The notes beneath the pieces are model-generated. The model was not told the DNA's origin, did no database searches, and saw nothing but the letters and a program-made list of their open reading frames with translations. A stretch of 9,217 nucleotides of DNA. It comes from Eubacterium sp. (GTDB taxonomy: Bacteria > Bacillota > Clostridia > Oscillospirales > Acutalibacteraceae). This document shows positions 1-6,710 of the stretch, one piece after another. The stretch is taken from assembly GCA_017543415.1 (NCBI GenBank), contig JAFYGD010000082.1:1-9217 (forward strand), read 5' to 3'. Each line of letters opens with the position of its first letter. Within the stretch, counting starts at the first letter, position 1. Position numbers and translations under genes: made by a program.

Positions 1-807
1 ACAGTCGGTTAAATCGTCAATGCTTACTTCAGGCTCAATTACGGCGTAGGAGGAAATATCCGTTGCCTCCTCCTCAACAGAGGTAACCGTACCTATAACG
101 AGTCCCTTGGGAACGGTACCGCCGATACCTGCGGTACAGATAATTGAGCCGTAGGCAATATTTGTTGATGAGGAAAGGTTTGCCATTTTGCACTTTCCTT
201 CGGTTGCAAGCTTTCCGTTACCCGTTACATAGGATATTTCGCCCGAAATGATTTCATATGCGGAAACGTTAAAGGAGGAATCAAGAACGGTTTTTACAAC
301 GCTGTAATCGGGATAAACCTTTTCAACAACGCCGACCAGCGCGCTGCTGTAAAGCACCGCGTTGCCAACCTTAATTCCGCTGAGCGAGCCCTTGCTTATT
401 GTAAAGGATTTATAAACGTCCGCGCTGTCACGCGCGATAACGCTTGCCTGAACGAATTCGTAATCGGGATTATCCTCTTTAAGTCCTAGGAAGTCCTTGT
501 AAAGCTCGTTTTGCTTTTTTAAGTTTTCATAATCGGCAAGCCTTGCCTTGTAATCGCTTACCTGATTTCTTAAGCTTTGAATTTCCTTTTCATATTCGGC
601 GTTGCCTTTAAGATTGCCGAAAACGCGGTCAATGCCATTGCTGATTTTTTTAGCAACATAGTGCGCAGGGGCAAACACGGAGCCTACAACGGCTGACTGC
701 GCCGTTTCCGCACGTCCTGCTGCGCCTGCAATAAGCGCGCCGGCAAGTAAAAGCGCAATAACGCTTAATATGATTTTAAAGCGTGTATTTTTAAAAAAGC
801 CTTTCAT
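1..807 (-). CDS. mreC: Rod shape-determining protein MreC (3' end off the window)
   Basis: MreC is a bitopic membrane protein that links the MreB filament to the elongation peptidoglycan machinery. Translating the minus strand from ATG at 807 gives 269 codons open to the left edge. The protein has a short basic start (MKGFFKNTRFK), one membrane segment at about residues 10-29, and a coiled-coil-like stretch at about 65-95 (EYEKEIQSLRNQVSDYKARL). A beta-rich periplasmic-type domain follows, with typical phrases such as SVIARD, GIKVGNAV, LVGVVEKV and TVPKGLVIGTV. MreC proteins usually run about 270-290 residues, so only the last few to twenty codons are missing. The ATG directly follows the mreB stop codon (TAAATG), and an AGAAGGG ribosome binding site lies inside the end of mreB at 816-822. 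The two genes are therefore almost certainly co-transcribed. Whether mreD follows cannot be seen. Confidence 0.93.
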   Translation of the reverse strand, partial: MKGFFKNTRFKIILSVIALLLAGALIAGAAGRAETAQSAVVGSVFAPAHYVAKKISNGIDRVFGNLKGNAEYEKEIQSLRNQVSDYKARLADYENLKKQNELYKDFLGLKEDNPDYEFVQASVIARDSADVYKSFTISKGSLSGIKVGNAVLYSSALVGVVEKVYPDYSVVKTVLDSSFNVSAYEIISGEISYVTGNGKLATEGKCKMANLSSSTNIAYGSIICTAGIGGTVPKGLVIGTVTSVEEEATDISSYAVIEPEVSIDDLTDC

Positions 808-1788
808 TTACTTTGCCCTTCTGAGTTTAATTGATGTTCCCTTTGCAACGCAGTCCGCAGGATTTTCGGGAACGATTACGGGGATTTTGATTTCTTTTTC
901 AAGCAGCTCCTTAAGTCCCCTGAGCTTGCTTGCGCCGCCCGTAAGGTAAACGCCCCTGTCCATAATATCCGCCGCAAGCTCGGGCAGAGTTACTTCAAGG
1001 GTTTCCTTAACTGCGTCAATAATCTTTCCTACGGGTTCAAGCAGCACCTCGCGGATATCTGCGGAGGATATTTCAGCCGAAGCCGGAAGACCGTCCTCAA
1101 GGCTTCTGCCCTTGATTTCCATTACAGCCTCTCCGTCGTAGGGTGAAGCGGAGCCGATTTTAAGCTTTATGTCCTCTGCGGTACGCTCGCCGATAAGGAG
1201 CGAATGCTCTTTTTTCATATATTCAACAATAGCTTCGTCCATAGTTTCGCCGCCGAGCTTAATGCTGTTGCACGAGGCAATGCCGCCGAGCGATACAACC
1301 GCAACGTCACAGGTGCCGCCGCCGATGTCAATAATCATTGAGCCTGTTGCCTCATAAACGGGAAGCCCTGCGCCCAGAGCAGCAGCCATTGGAGCTTCAA
1401 TAAGCTCAACATCCTGCGCGCCCGCGGAGCGTACGGCGTCCTCAACTGCGCGGCGCTCAACCTCGGTAACGCCCGAAGGAACGCTGATTACAACGCGCGT
1501 TTTTGTAAAAATACTGCGCTTGCTTGAACGGTACATAAAATCGTGGAGCATATCCGCAGTCATATCAAAGTCCGCAATAACTCCCGTGCGGATTGGCATA
1601 ACGGGAACTATTGAGCCCGGAGTTCTTCCTATCATTTTTTTAGCCTCGTCACCCGTTGCAAGCACGCGCTTTGACTTAACGTCAACAGCAACAACGCTTG
1701 GCTCACGGATAATAATATGTCCCCTTCTGTCTGCAACAAGGGTGTTTGAGGTTCCGAGGTCAATACCTAAATCTCTTGAAAAAATCAT
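808..1788 (-). CDS. mreB: Rod shape-determining protein MreB (bacterial actin)
   Basis: MreB is an actin-like ATPase that forms membrane-bound filaments and guides lateral wall synthesis. The 326-residue protein is close to the usual 330-345. The actin-fold nucleotide motifs are all visible: phosphate 1 DLGTSNTLV at residues 10-18, the EAPMAAALGAGLPV segment at 131-144, phosphate 2 DIGGGTCDVAVVS at 154-166, GERTAEDIK at 200-208, and the adenosine motif LTGGASKLRG at 282-291 followed by VAKGTS. The start ATG at 1786-1788 is set by AGGAGA at 1797-1802, 8 bases upstream. A sigma-A promoter lies just upstream at 1834-1862. The stop codon abuts the mreC start. Paralogues such as Mbl share these motifs, but the mreC neighbour favours MreB. 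Confidence 0.96.
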   Translation of the reverse strand: MIFSRDLGIDLGTSNTLVADRRGHIIIREPSVVAVDVKSKRVLATGDEAKKMIGRTPGSIVPVMPIRTGVIADFDMTADMLHDFMYRSSKRSIFTKTRVVISVPSGVTEVERRAVEDAVRSAGAQDVELIEAPMAAALGAGLPVYEATGSMIIDIGGGTCDVAVVSLGGIASCNSIKLGGETMDEAIVEYMKKEHSLLIGERTAEDIKLKIGSASPYDGEAVMEIKGRSLEDGLPASAEISSADIREVLLEPVGKIIDAVKETLEVTLPELAADIMDRGVYLTGGASKLRGLKELLEKEIKIPVIVPENPADCVAKGTSIKLRRAK

Positions 1789-1833
1789 ATATGTATTCTC
1801 CTAAAAAGATATTAATCAAAATGTCAGAAATAT

Positions 1834-1862
1834 ATTATATAATATAAATCAGTCAATCTCAA
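1834..1862 (-). promoter_or_regulatory. Sigma-A type promoter for mreBC
   Basis: On the minus strand, TTGAGA (1857-1862) and a perfect TATAAT (1834-1839) are 17 bases apart. Transcription would start near 1827, giving a leader of about 40 bases before mreB. The overlapping TTGACT at 1851-1856 is only 11 bases from the -10 box, so it is a less likely -35 element. Seen directly in sequence; activity is inferred. Confidence 0.75.
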
Positions 1863-1907
1863 CAATAAAATAATAATTCATAAAATATTAAATTTAGGCA
1901 CAAAATA

Positions 1908-1933
1908 TAGGGGCAGCGCTCAGCTGTCCCCTA
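1908..1933 (-). terminator. Hairpin after the pda gene, probable terminator
   Basis: The arms TAGGGGCAGC (1908-1917) and GCTGTCCCCTA (1923-1933) pair with one bulged base around a 5-base loop. On the minus strand the hairpin starts 17 bases past the stop of the deacetylase gene and is followed by TATTTTGTG, a weak T-tract. It sits between that gene and the mreB promoter, where a terminator is expected. The core also resembles TAGGGGC...GCCCCTA palindromes scattered between genes in gut Clostridia, so it could instead be a small intergenic repeat. Confidence 0.5.
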
Positions 1934-1950
1934 CAAAATGCGACATATTG

Positions 1951-2793
1951 TTACAGGTTAACAGAAAAGGTATAACCCTGGCGGCGCACATCGTCAATAA
2001 CCCTGCCGAGCACTGCGGCATTGGTTTTGCTGACGGCGTGAAGCAGCATAATTTCACCCGGATGAGTACCTTCACAGATTGCAGCAAGAGCCTGCGCTTC
2101 ATCGGGCTGCTGCGACGGGTCCCAGTCCGCATAGGCATATGACCAGAAAACGCTTTTGTAGCCGAGGGACTGCGCTATTGCAAGGCTCTTTTCGGAAAAC
2201 TCGCCTTTCGGAAAACGGAAATAACTCATTGTATAATTGTAATTGTCCTTGATATACCTGTGAAGAAACTCGATTTCCTCCTTTGCGGTGGCGGTGTCAA
2301 GCTCATCCATTGAATAGTGGCGGTAGGAATGATTGCCTACAATATGCCCCTCGTCAAGCATTCGCTGAATAAGCTTTGGGTTATCCTTTGCAAAGTCATA
2401 GGTAACAAAGAAAACCGCCTGCACCTGCTTTTCCTTAAGAGTGTCAAGAATTGACGGTGTGTAGCCGTTTTCATAGCCCTCGTCAAAGGTCAGGCAAACG
2501 CTTTTTTCATCGTCAAGCAGCCACTGCGCGTTGAGGTCAAAATAGTCCTTGTTAAGCCTTACGGGCTCTGCGGGCTGTTCGTGGTTTTCAATTTTTCCCG
2601 GCCCCCAGATTACCTTTTTCGGCGAAAGGCTTTCAATGCCCGCAACCGCCTTTGCGGTTGGTTCTGTTGTTGTTGAATCGCTAATTGTTGTTGATACCGA
2701 ATTATTACCGGTTGTATTATTTTCAGCGCTCATGTCTGCGCGGCAACCCGTTAAAAGTGCAGCGCAGATAAGCACGGGTAAAAGCTTTTTCAT
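1951..2793 (-). CDS. PdaA-like polysaccharide deacetylase, predicted lipoprotein
   Basis: This is a NodB-domain (carbohydrate esterase 4) protein of 280 residues that most resembles PdaA, the de-N-acetylase needed for muramic delta-lactam in spore cortex. It begins with a lipoprotein signal (MKKLLPVLICAALLTGC), so C17 would be lipidated after export. A Ser/Thr-rich linker runs from about 20 to 50. In the catalytic domain (about 95-278), motif 1 is TFDEGYENG (102-110), with D104 as likely base and E105 in place of the usual second Asp. Motif 2 is HSYRH (155-159), and motif 3 is RFPKGEFS (193-200). LLHAVSKTNA (250-259) with H252 matches the PdaA-style C-terminal motif. Bacillus PdaA has TFDNGYENG at motif 1, so variation there is normal for the family. 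The start is fixed by GGAGGAGG at 2801-2808. A role in sporulation is inferred from family resemblance only; a vegetative wall-modifying role is possible. Confidence 0.88.
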   Translation of the reverse strand: MKKLLPVLICAALLTGCRADMSAENNTTGNNSVSTTISDSTTTEPTAKAVAGIESLSPKKVIWGPGKIENHEQPAEPVRLNKDYFDLNAQWLLDDEKSVCLTFDEGYENGYTPSILDTLKEKQVQAVFFVTYDFAKDNPKLIQRMLDEGHIVGNHSYRHYSMDELDTATAKEEIEFLHRYIKDNYNYTMSYFRFPKGEFSEKSLAIAQSLGYKSVFWSYAYADWDPSQQPDEAQALAAICEGTHPGEIMLLHAVSKTNAAVLGRVIDDVRRQGYTFSVNL

Positions 2794-2800
2794 TAAAAAT

Positions 2801-2827
2801 CCTCCTCCGTTTTAGTTTTTAACGGAG
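2801..2827 (-). promoter_or_regulatory. Hairpin overlapping the ribosome binding site of the pda gene
   Basis: On the minus strand, CTCCGTT (2821-2827) pairs perfectly with AACGGAG (2805-2811) around a 9-base loop. The last bases of that stem form part of the strong Shine-Dalgarno run GGAGGAGG (2801-2808), 7 bases before the ATG. The 7-bp stem could partly hide the site. There is no T-tract after it, so it is not a terminator of the upstream mgtC-like gene. The regulatory effect is inference. Confidence 0.45.
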
Positions 2828-2858
2828 AAGGAAAAATATATATGTAAAGTTTTTGAAT

Positions 2859-3593
2859 TTAATCGTGGTCAATTTTCCAGCTTGCGGAAATTACGCCTTC
2901 ATTTTTACCTACAAGGGTAATAAGATTTTCAATAACCGCATCGTCACGGATTTTTGTTGAAATATAGGCGCGGATTTTCTTTTCATCCTCGGAATAATTA
3001 ACCGTTTCAAGCGTATGTAAAAGCGCGTCCGGAGCGTTTTTGATTGTTGACATAATGTTTTTTCTTATTTCAAGCTCAAGCTCATCCGGGCATACAACCG
3101 AAATATGATAAAGCGCTTCCTCAAGGTCATTTTCCTCTTTATCGTACTTCTTGATTTTGTCAATTTTTTCCGAAATCGGATGAAGAACAAGGTGAAGAAA
3201 TACGATTGCTATTGCAACAAGCGTTGCAAAAAAGAGATTGTCAAGGCAGCAGAGAATACCTACCGCCGCGCTTGCCCAGACGGTTGCGGCTGTATTAAGT
3301 CCCCTTACGTTGCCGCCCTCACGCATAATTACGCCGGCGCCGAGGAAACCGATACCGCTTACAACCTGGGCTGCAATACGGGTTACGTCCTTTATTTCGC
3401 CTATCGTAATAAAGCTGAACGCCGTAAATGCAAACGCACCGAGACATACTATAAGGTTTGTAAGAATTCCCGCAGGGTGGCGGGTCCACTGTCTTTCAAG
3501 ACCTATTACAGCGCCGAGAATTGCGGCAACAACCATATGAACGGCAAAGCCGCTGACCGTTGTAATGCTCATTCCCGTTAAAAAATCCAACAT
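2859..3593 (-). CDS. MgtC/SapB-family membrane protein
   Basis: This 244-residue protein has the MgtC/SapB family layout: an N-terminal block of about four to five membrane segments (roughly residues 12-32, 43-62, 76-92 and 104-137) and a soluble C-terminal domain (about 155-244) that is probably ACT-like. Family phrases seen are GAVIGLERQ (27-35), HPAGILTNLIVCLGA (39-53) and IGFLGAGVIMREGGNVRGLN (81-100), followed by TAATVWASAAVG (101-112). MgtC proteins are tied to growth at low magnesium and modulate membrane ATPases; the role of the Firmicute members is poorly defined, so no specific function is assigned. The gene starts 2 bases after the prfB stop, with a GAAGGTAG ribosome binding site inside prfB, so it is translated from the prfB transcript. 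No magnesium riboswitch-like leader fits in the 2-base gap. Confidence 0.88.
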   Translation of the reverse strand: MLDFLTGMSITTVSGFAVHMVVAAILGAVIGLERQWTRHPAGILTNLIVCLGAFAFTAFSFITIGEIKDVTRIAAQVVSGIGFLGAGVIMREGGNVRGLNTAATVWASAAVGILCCLDNLFFATLVAIAIVFLHLVLHPISEKIDKIKKYDKEENDLEEALYHISVVCPDELELEIRKNIMSTIKNAPDALLHTLETVNYSEDEKKIRAYISTKIRDDAVIENLITLVGKNEGVISASWKIDHD

Positions 3594-3595
3594 TT

Positions 3596-4711
3596 TTATT
3601 CACTACCTTCAATACTTTTCATTTTAAGCTCCGCGTTGATAAAGCCGTCAATATCGCCGTCCATTACCGCGGTTATATTACCCATTTCAAAATTTGTTCT
3701 GTGGTCCTTTACAAGGGTATAGGGCATAAATACATAAGAACGGATTTGCGAGCCCCATGCAATTTCCTTCTGGTCGCCCTTGATATCCTCTATTTTTTCA
3801 AGGTTTTCACGTTCCTTTATTTCAACAAGCTTTGACTTGAGCATACGCATTGCAACCTCACGGTTCTGGTGCTGCGAGCGCTCAATCTGGCAGGAAACGA
3901 CTATACCCGTGGGAATATGGGTAAGACGCACAGCCGACGAGGTCTTGTTTACCTTCTGACCGCCCGCACCCGAAGCACGGTACACGTCCATTTTGATGTC
4001 CTCTTCCCTGATTTCAACGTCAACATCGTCGTCAATTTCGGGCATAACCTCAAGGGAAGCGAACGAGGTATGGCGCCTTCCGGAGGAATCAAACGGGCTG
4101 ACGCGCACAAGGCGGTGAATACCCATTTCGCCGTGAAGATAACCGTAGGCGTTTTCGCCTTCAATAAGGATTGTTGCGCTTTTTATACCGGCAACGTCGC
4201 CGTCAAGGTAATCAAGGGTTGAAACCTTGTAGCCGTGGCGCTCACCCCAGCGGTTATACATACGGAACAGCATTTCAGCCCAGTCCTGCGCCTCTGTTCC
4301 GCCGGCGCCTGCGTGAAAGGTAAGAATTGCGTTGCGGTTATCAAATTCACCGCTGAGAAGAGTTGAAAGAGTCATTGTTTCAACGCGTTTTTCAATATCG
4401 TCAACCGAAGCCGTACAGTCCGGCAGGAGCGATTCGTCGCCCTCCTCGTTTGCAAGCTCAATCATAACAAGCGCGTCGTCAAAATCGTTTTTAAGACTTT
4501 CCCATGAGGAAACCTTAGCTTTAAGCGAGCCGATTTTCTGCATAGTTTTCTGGCTTTTTTCCATATCGTCCCAGAAATCGGGGCGCGCGCTTTTCTCTTC
4601 AAGAACGGCAATTTCCTTAACAACGTTATCAATGTTAAGCGCTTCTTTTAAGTTGGTTATCTGCTTTTCAAAGGTCATAAGCCTTTGCTTCAATTCTTCG
4701 TATACAATCAT
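3596..4711 (-). CDS. prfB: Peptide chain release factor 2
   Basis: RF2 reads UGA and UAA stop codons in the ribosomal A site and triggers peptide release. The 371-residue protein is full length (usual about 365-370). It shows the N-terminal helical domain (for example EKSARPDFWDDMEKSQKTM), the GTEAQDWAEMLFRMY segment, and the catalytic GGQ loop in RASGAGGQKVNKTSSAVRLTH. It lacks the RF1-type PxT anticodon and has the RF2-like region SPFDSSGRRHTSFASLEV. The ATG at 4709-4711 is preceded by CGGAG with 6-base spacing and a strong promoter. Unlike many bacterial prfB genes, the expected programmed +1 frameshift site near codon 25 is absent: the codons there are GCG CTT AAC ATT, with no in-frame TGA. 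It leads an apparent operon with the mgtC-like and pdaA-like genes. Confidence 0.97.
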   Translation of the reverse strand: MIVYEELKQRLMTFEKQITNLKEALNIDNVVKEIAVLEEKSARPDFWDDMEKSQKTMQKIGSLKAKVSSWESLKNDFDDALVMIELANEEGDESLLPDCTASVDDIEKRVETMTLSTLLSGEFDNRNAILTFHAGAGGTEAQDWAEMLFRMYNRWGERHGYKVSTLDYLDGDVAGIKSATILIEGENAYGYLHGEMGIHRLVRVSPFDSSGRRHTSFASLEVMPEIDDDVDVEIREEDIKMDVYRASGAGGQKVNKTSSAVRLTHIPTGIVVSCQIERSQHQNREVAMRMLKSKLVEIKERENLEKIEDIKGDQKEIAWGSQIRSYVFMPYTLVKDHRTNFEMGNITAVMDGDIDGFINAELKMKSIEGSE

Positions 4712-4746
4712 ACTAAACTCCGAAATACACTTTAGTTCAGTAGAAT

Positions 4747-4775
4747 ATTATATAACATATGGGATATTATTTCAA
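4747..4775 (-). promoter_or_regulatory. Sigma-A type promoter for prfB operon
   Basis: The minus strand carries TTGAAA (4770-4775) and a perfect TATAAT (4747-4752) with a 17-base spacer. The transcript would start near 4740, about 30 bases before the prfB ATG. Spacing and boxes are seen directly; activity is inferred. Confidence 0.8.
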
Positions 4776-4788
4776 GTTTAAATATATG

Positions 4789-4817
4789 TTGATTTTTTCT
4801 TTAATAGAATATATAAT
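4789..4817 (+). promoter_or_regulatory. Sigma-A type promoter for the RING/DUF2628-galU-CPBP-tadA operon
   Basis: The plus strand carries TTGATT (4789-4794) and a perfect TATAAT (4812-4817), again 17 bases apart. Transcription would start near 4824, just before the CAGGAG ribosome binding site (4835-4840). It is back-to-back with the prfB promoter; the two -35 boxes lie about 13 bases apart, so the two polymerases could interfere with each other. Confidence 0.78.
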
Positions 4818-4846
4818 TAATTTGACTAACTATACAGGAGAATAAA

Positions 4847-5815
4847 ATGAGCTTATTTGAAAACCAAAGCTGCCCCGTTTGCAACAGGCAGTTTGAGGAC
4901 GGGGACGATATTGTCTGCTGTCCCGAATGCGGAACTCCCCACCACAGGGAGTGCTACAATCTTATAGGCCACTGCGTTAACCGCGGGCTTCATAAATCGA
5001 ATTACAGCTATTACGAAGAAAATATAAAAAAGGAAGAGCCGAAGGCTGCTGACGGAAATAACGTAGAAGAAACCGAGCAGGAAATGCACGGCGGATTTTT
5101 CCCGCCTTTCCCAAATGCTGCGGATTTCACTAAAAACCCCTATGACGCAGACAGCACTACCATTGACGGCGAAGCTCTCGGCGACGTTGCGGCAACGGTA
5201 AGAAGCAACGCACCGCGCTTTGTTGATATTTTTAAGCACTTTGAGCAAAACAAAACCAAAGCGAGCTGGAACTGGGGCGCCTTTATCTTCGGCCACTATT
5301 ATCTGTTTTTCAGAAAAATGTTTAAGCAGGCAATAATTCTTTTATGCGTTAACCTTACGCTTTCAAGCGTAATGAGCCTGCTTGCAATTAAGCTTGCGCC
5401 GCTGACCTATGCTGCGCTCGGCGAGCTTGCAAAGCTGAACACCACTACCATGGACGCAAACGCTTTCAGTGAAAAGATAAACGAAATAACGGCGCTTGCC
5501 GATTTTAAAAACTTTGAAATTATTTACCTTGCCTTTGCGGCGGTTATGCTGATAATACGCATTTGCGTTGCTGTTTTTGCCGATTATATGTATAAGGACG
5601 CCGTAACGGGGATGATTAAGCAGGTAAACAAAAAGCTTGAGGAGGGCGCTGCTTTCAACACCCCCACCCTTTCCCCGCAGGAGGAGGAAAGCTTTAACCT
5701 CAGCCAGGAGCAGTTAAGGCGGCTTTACCTTTCAAGACGCGGAGGAATTTCAATATGGGCTCCGTGCGCGGCATATATTGCAATGCAGATTATTAATATG
5801 ATAACGGGTATGTAA
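4847..5815 (+). CDS. RING finger-like zinc domain fused to DUF2628 membrane protein
   Basis: The function is unknown, but two known modules are visible. Residues 9-43 form a RING or treble-clef-like zinc site: C9-x2-C12, then C24/C25-x2-C28, H32/H33-x2-C36, and H42/C43. This matches the prokaryotic RING finger type seen in Clostridia. An acidic, Pro/Gly-rich linker (about 55-120) follows. From about 124 the DUF2628 pattern begins with FVDIFKHFEQNKTKASWNWG, then FIFGHYYLFFRKMFKQA and membrane segments near 160-183, 224-246 and 302-320. DYMYKDAVTGMIKQVNKK (246-263) is the usual conserved post-membrane patch. It is probably a membrane protein with a cytoplasmic zinc head. The ATG has CAGGAG 6 bases upstream. 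It is first in the operon, and its stop codon overlaps the ribosome binding site of galU (TAAGGAG), so the two are tightly linked. Ubiquitin-ligase activity should not be assumed. Confidence 0.85.
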   Translation: MSLFENQSCPVCNRQFEDGDDIVCCPECGTPHHRECYNLIGHCVNRGLHKSNYSYYEENIKKEEPKAADGNNVEETEQEMHGGFFPPFPNAADFTKNPYDADSTTIDGEALGDVAATVRSNAPRFVDIFKHFEQNKTKASWNWGAFIFGHYYLFFRKMFKQAIILLCVNLTLSSVMSLLAIKLAPLTYAALGELAKLNTTTMDANAFSEKINEITALADFKNFEIIYLAFAAVMLIIRICVAVFADYMYKDAVTGMIKQVNKKLEEGAAFNTPTLSPQEEESFNLSQEQLRRLYLSRRGGISIWAPCAAYIAMQIINMITGM

Positions 5816-5826
5816 GGAGTAATAAT

Positions 5827-6699
5827 ATGAAAATCAGAAAAGCGATAATTCCCGCGGCAGGGCTTGGAACAAGGGTTCTCCCCGCTTCAAAGGCCATACC
5901 CAAGGAAATGCTTAATATTGTTGACAAGCCTGCAATTCAGTACATTGTTGAAGAGGCTTTTGCAAGCGGAATTGAAGAGGTTTTAATAATTACAAACCGA
6001 GGCAAGGGCGCTATTGAGGACCATTTTGACCACGCCTTTGAGCTTGAAACCAAGCTTGCGCAGAATCCCGATAAAAGCGATTTGCTGCGCGACGTTATTC
6101 AGCCCGCAACGCTCGGTAACGTTTACTTCCTCCGCCAGAAGGAAACGGGCGGTTTAGGCCACGCCGTGCTTTGTGCAAAGGCTTTTGTTGGCAACGAGCC
6201 GTTCGCGGTTCTTTACGGCGACGACGTAATTATTTCCGACAACCCCGTTACAAAGCAGCTCATTGACGCATATGAAAAATACGGCAAGGGCTCTGTAGGC
6301 GTTAAAGAGGTTGACGCGGAAAACATAGGCAAATACTGTTCGCTTAAAACAGAGCCGCTCGAAGGCAGATGTCACCTTTGCACCGATATGGTTGAAAAGC
6401 CCAAAAAGGAAGAAATTATGGGCTATTTTTCAATCCTCGGCAGAGTTGTTATGCCTCCCGAAATATTTGAAATACTTGAAAACACACCCAAGGGTGCGGG
6501 AAACGAGCTTCAGCTAACCGACGCTATGAAGGAGCTTGCGCGCAGGGACGGCGTTATTGCCGTTGATTTTGAGGGCAAGCGCTACGATATGGGAAATAAA
6601 TTCGGTATTCTTCAGGCTAATATTGAGGTAGGTCTTAAACACCCCGAAATCAAAGAGGAACTAAAGGAATACCTTAAAACAATTTCAGAAAACTTATAA
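5827..6699 (+). CDS. galU: UTP-glucose-1-phosphate uridylyltransferase
   Basis: GalU makes UDP-glucose from UTP and glucose-1-phosphate in the cytoplasm, feeding glycolipids, teichoic acid decoration, capsule and galactose metabolism. The 290-residue protein has the usual length. It shows the N-terminal nucleotidyltransferase signature AGLGTRVLPASKAIPKEML (residues 11-29), followed by DKPAIQYIVEEA, the GGLGHAVLCAK substrate region (about 108-118), YGDDVI (about 129-134) binding nucleotide and metal, MVEKPK (about 188-193), and GAGNELQLTD (about 233-242). The ribosome binding site AAGGAGT lies on the stop codon of the preceding gene. It is the second gene of the operon and is followed 11 bases later by the CPBP protease gene. 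A related RmlA or hexose-1-phosphate nucleotidyltransferase is much less likely given the GalU-specific motifs. Confidence 0.96.
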   Translation: MKIRKAIIPAAGLGTRVLPASKAIPKEMLNIVDKPAIQYIVEEAFASGIEEVLIITNRGKGAIEDHFDHAFELETKLAQNPDKSDLLRDVIQPATLGNVYFLRQKETGGLGHAVLCAKAFVGNEPFAVLYGDDVIISDNPVTKQLIDAYEKYGKGSVGVKEVDAENIGKYCSLKTEPLEGRCHLCTDMVEKPKKEEIMGYFSILGRVVMPPEIFEILENTPKGAGNELQLTDAMKELARRDGVIAVDFEGKRYDMGNKFGILQANIEVGLKHPEIKEELKEYLKTISENL

Positions 6700-6710
6700 A
6701 GGACTTAACA

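Noticed and set aside
2794..2858. Separate promoter for the deacetylase gene in the 65-base gap
   Set aside because: AT-rich with TATATA-like strings, but no -35 box at an acceptable distance could be placed.
3105..3581. A 158-residue plus-strand ORF opposite the mgtC-like gene
   Set aside because: The minus strand carries all MgtC family motifs; the plus-strand product is Cys/Lys/Asn-rich and has no recognisable domain.
4332..4781. A 149-residue plus-strand ORF opposite the 5' part of prfB
   Set aside because: Ser/Leu-rich antisense shadow of prfB; it runs through the promoter region.
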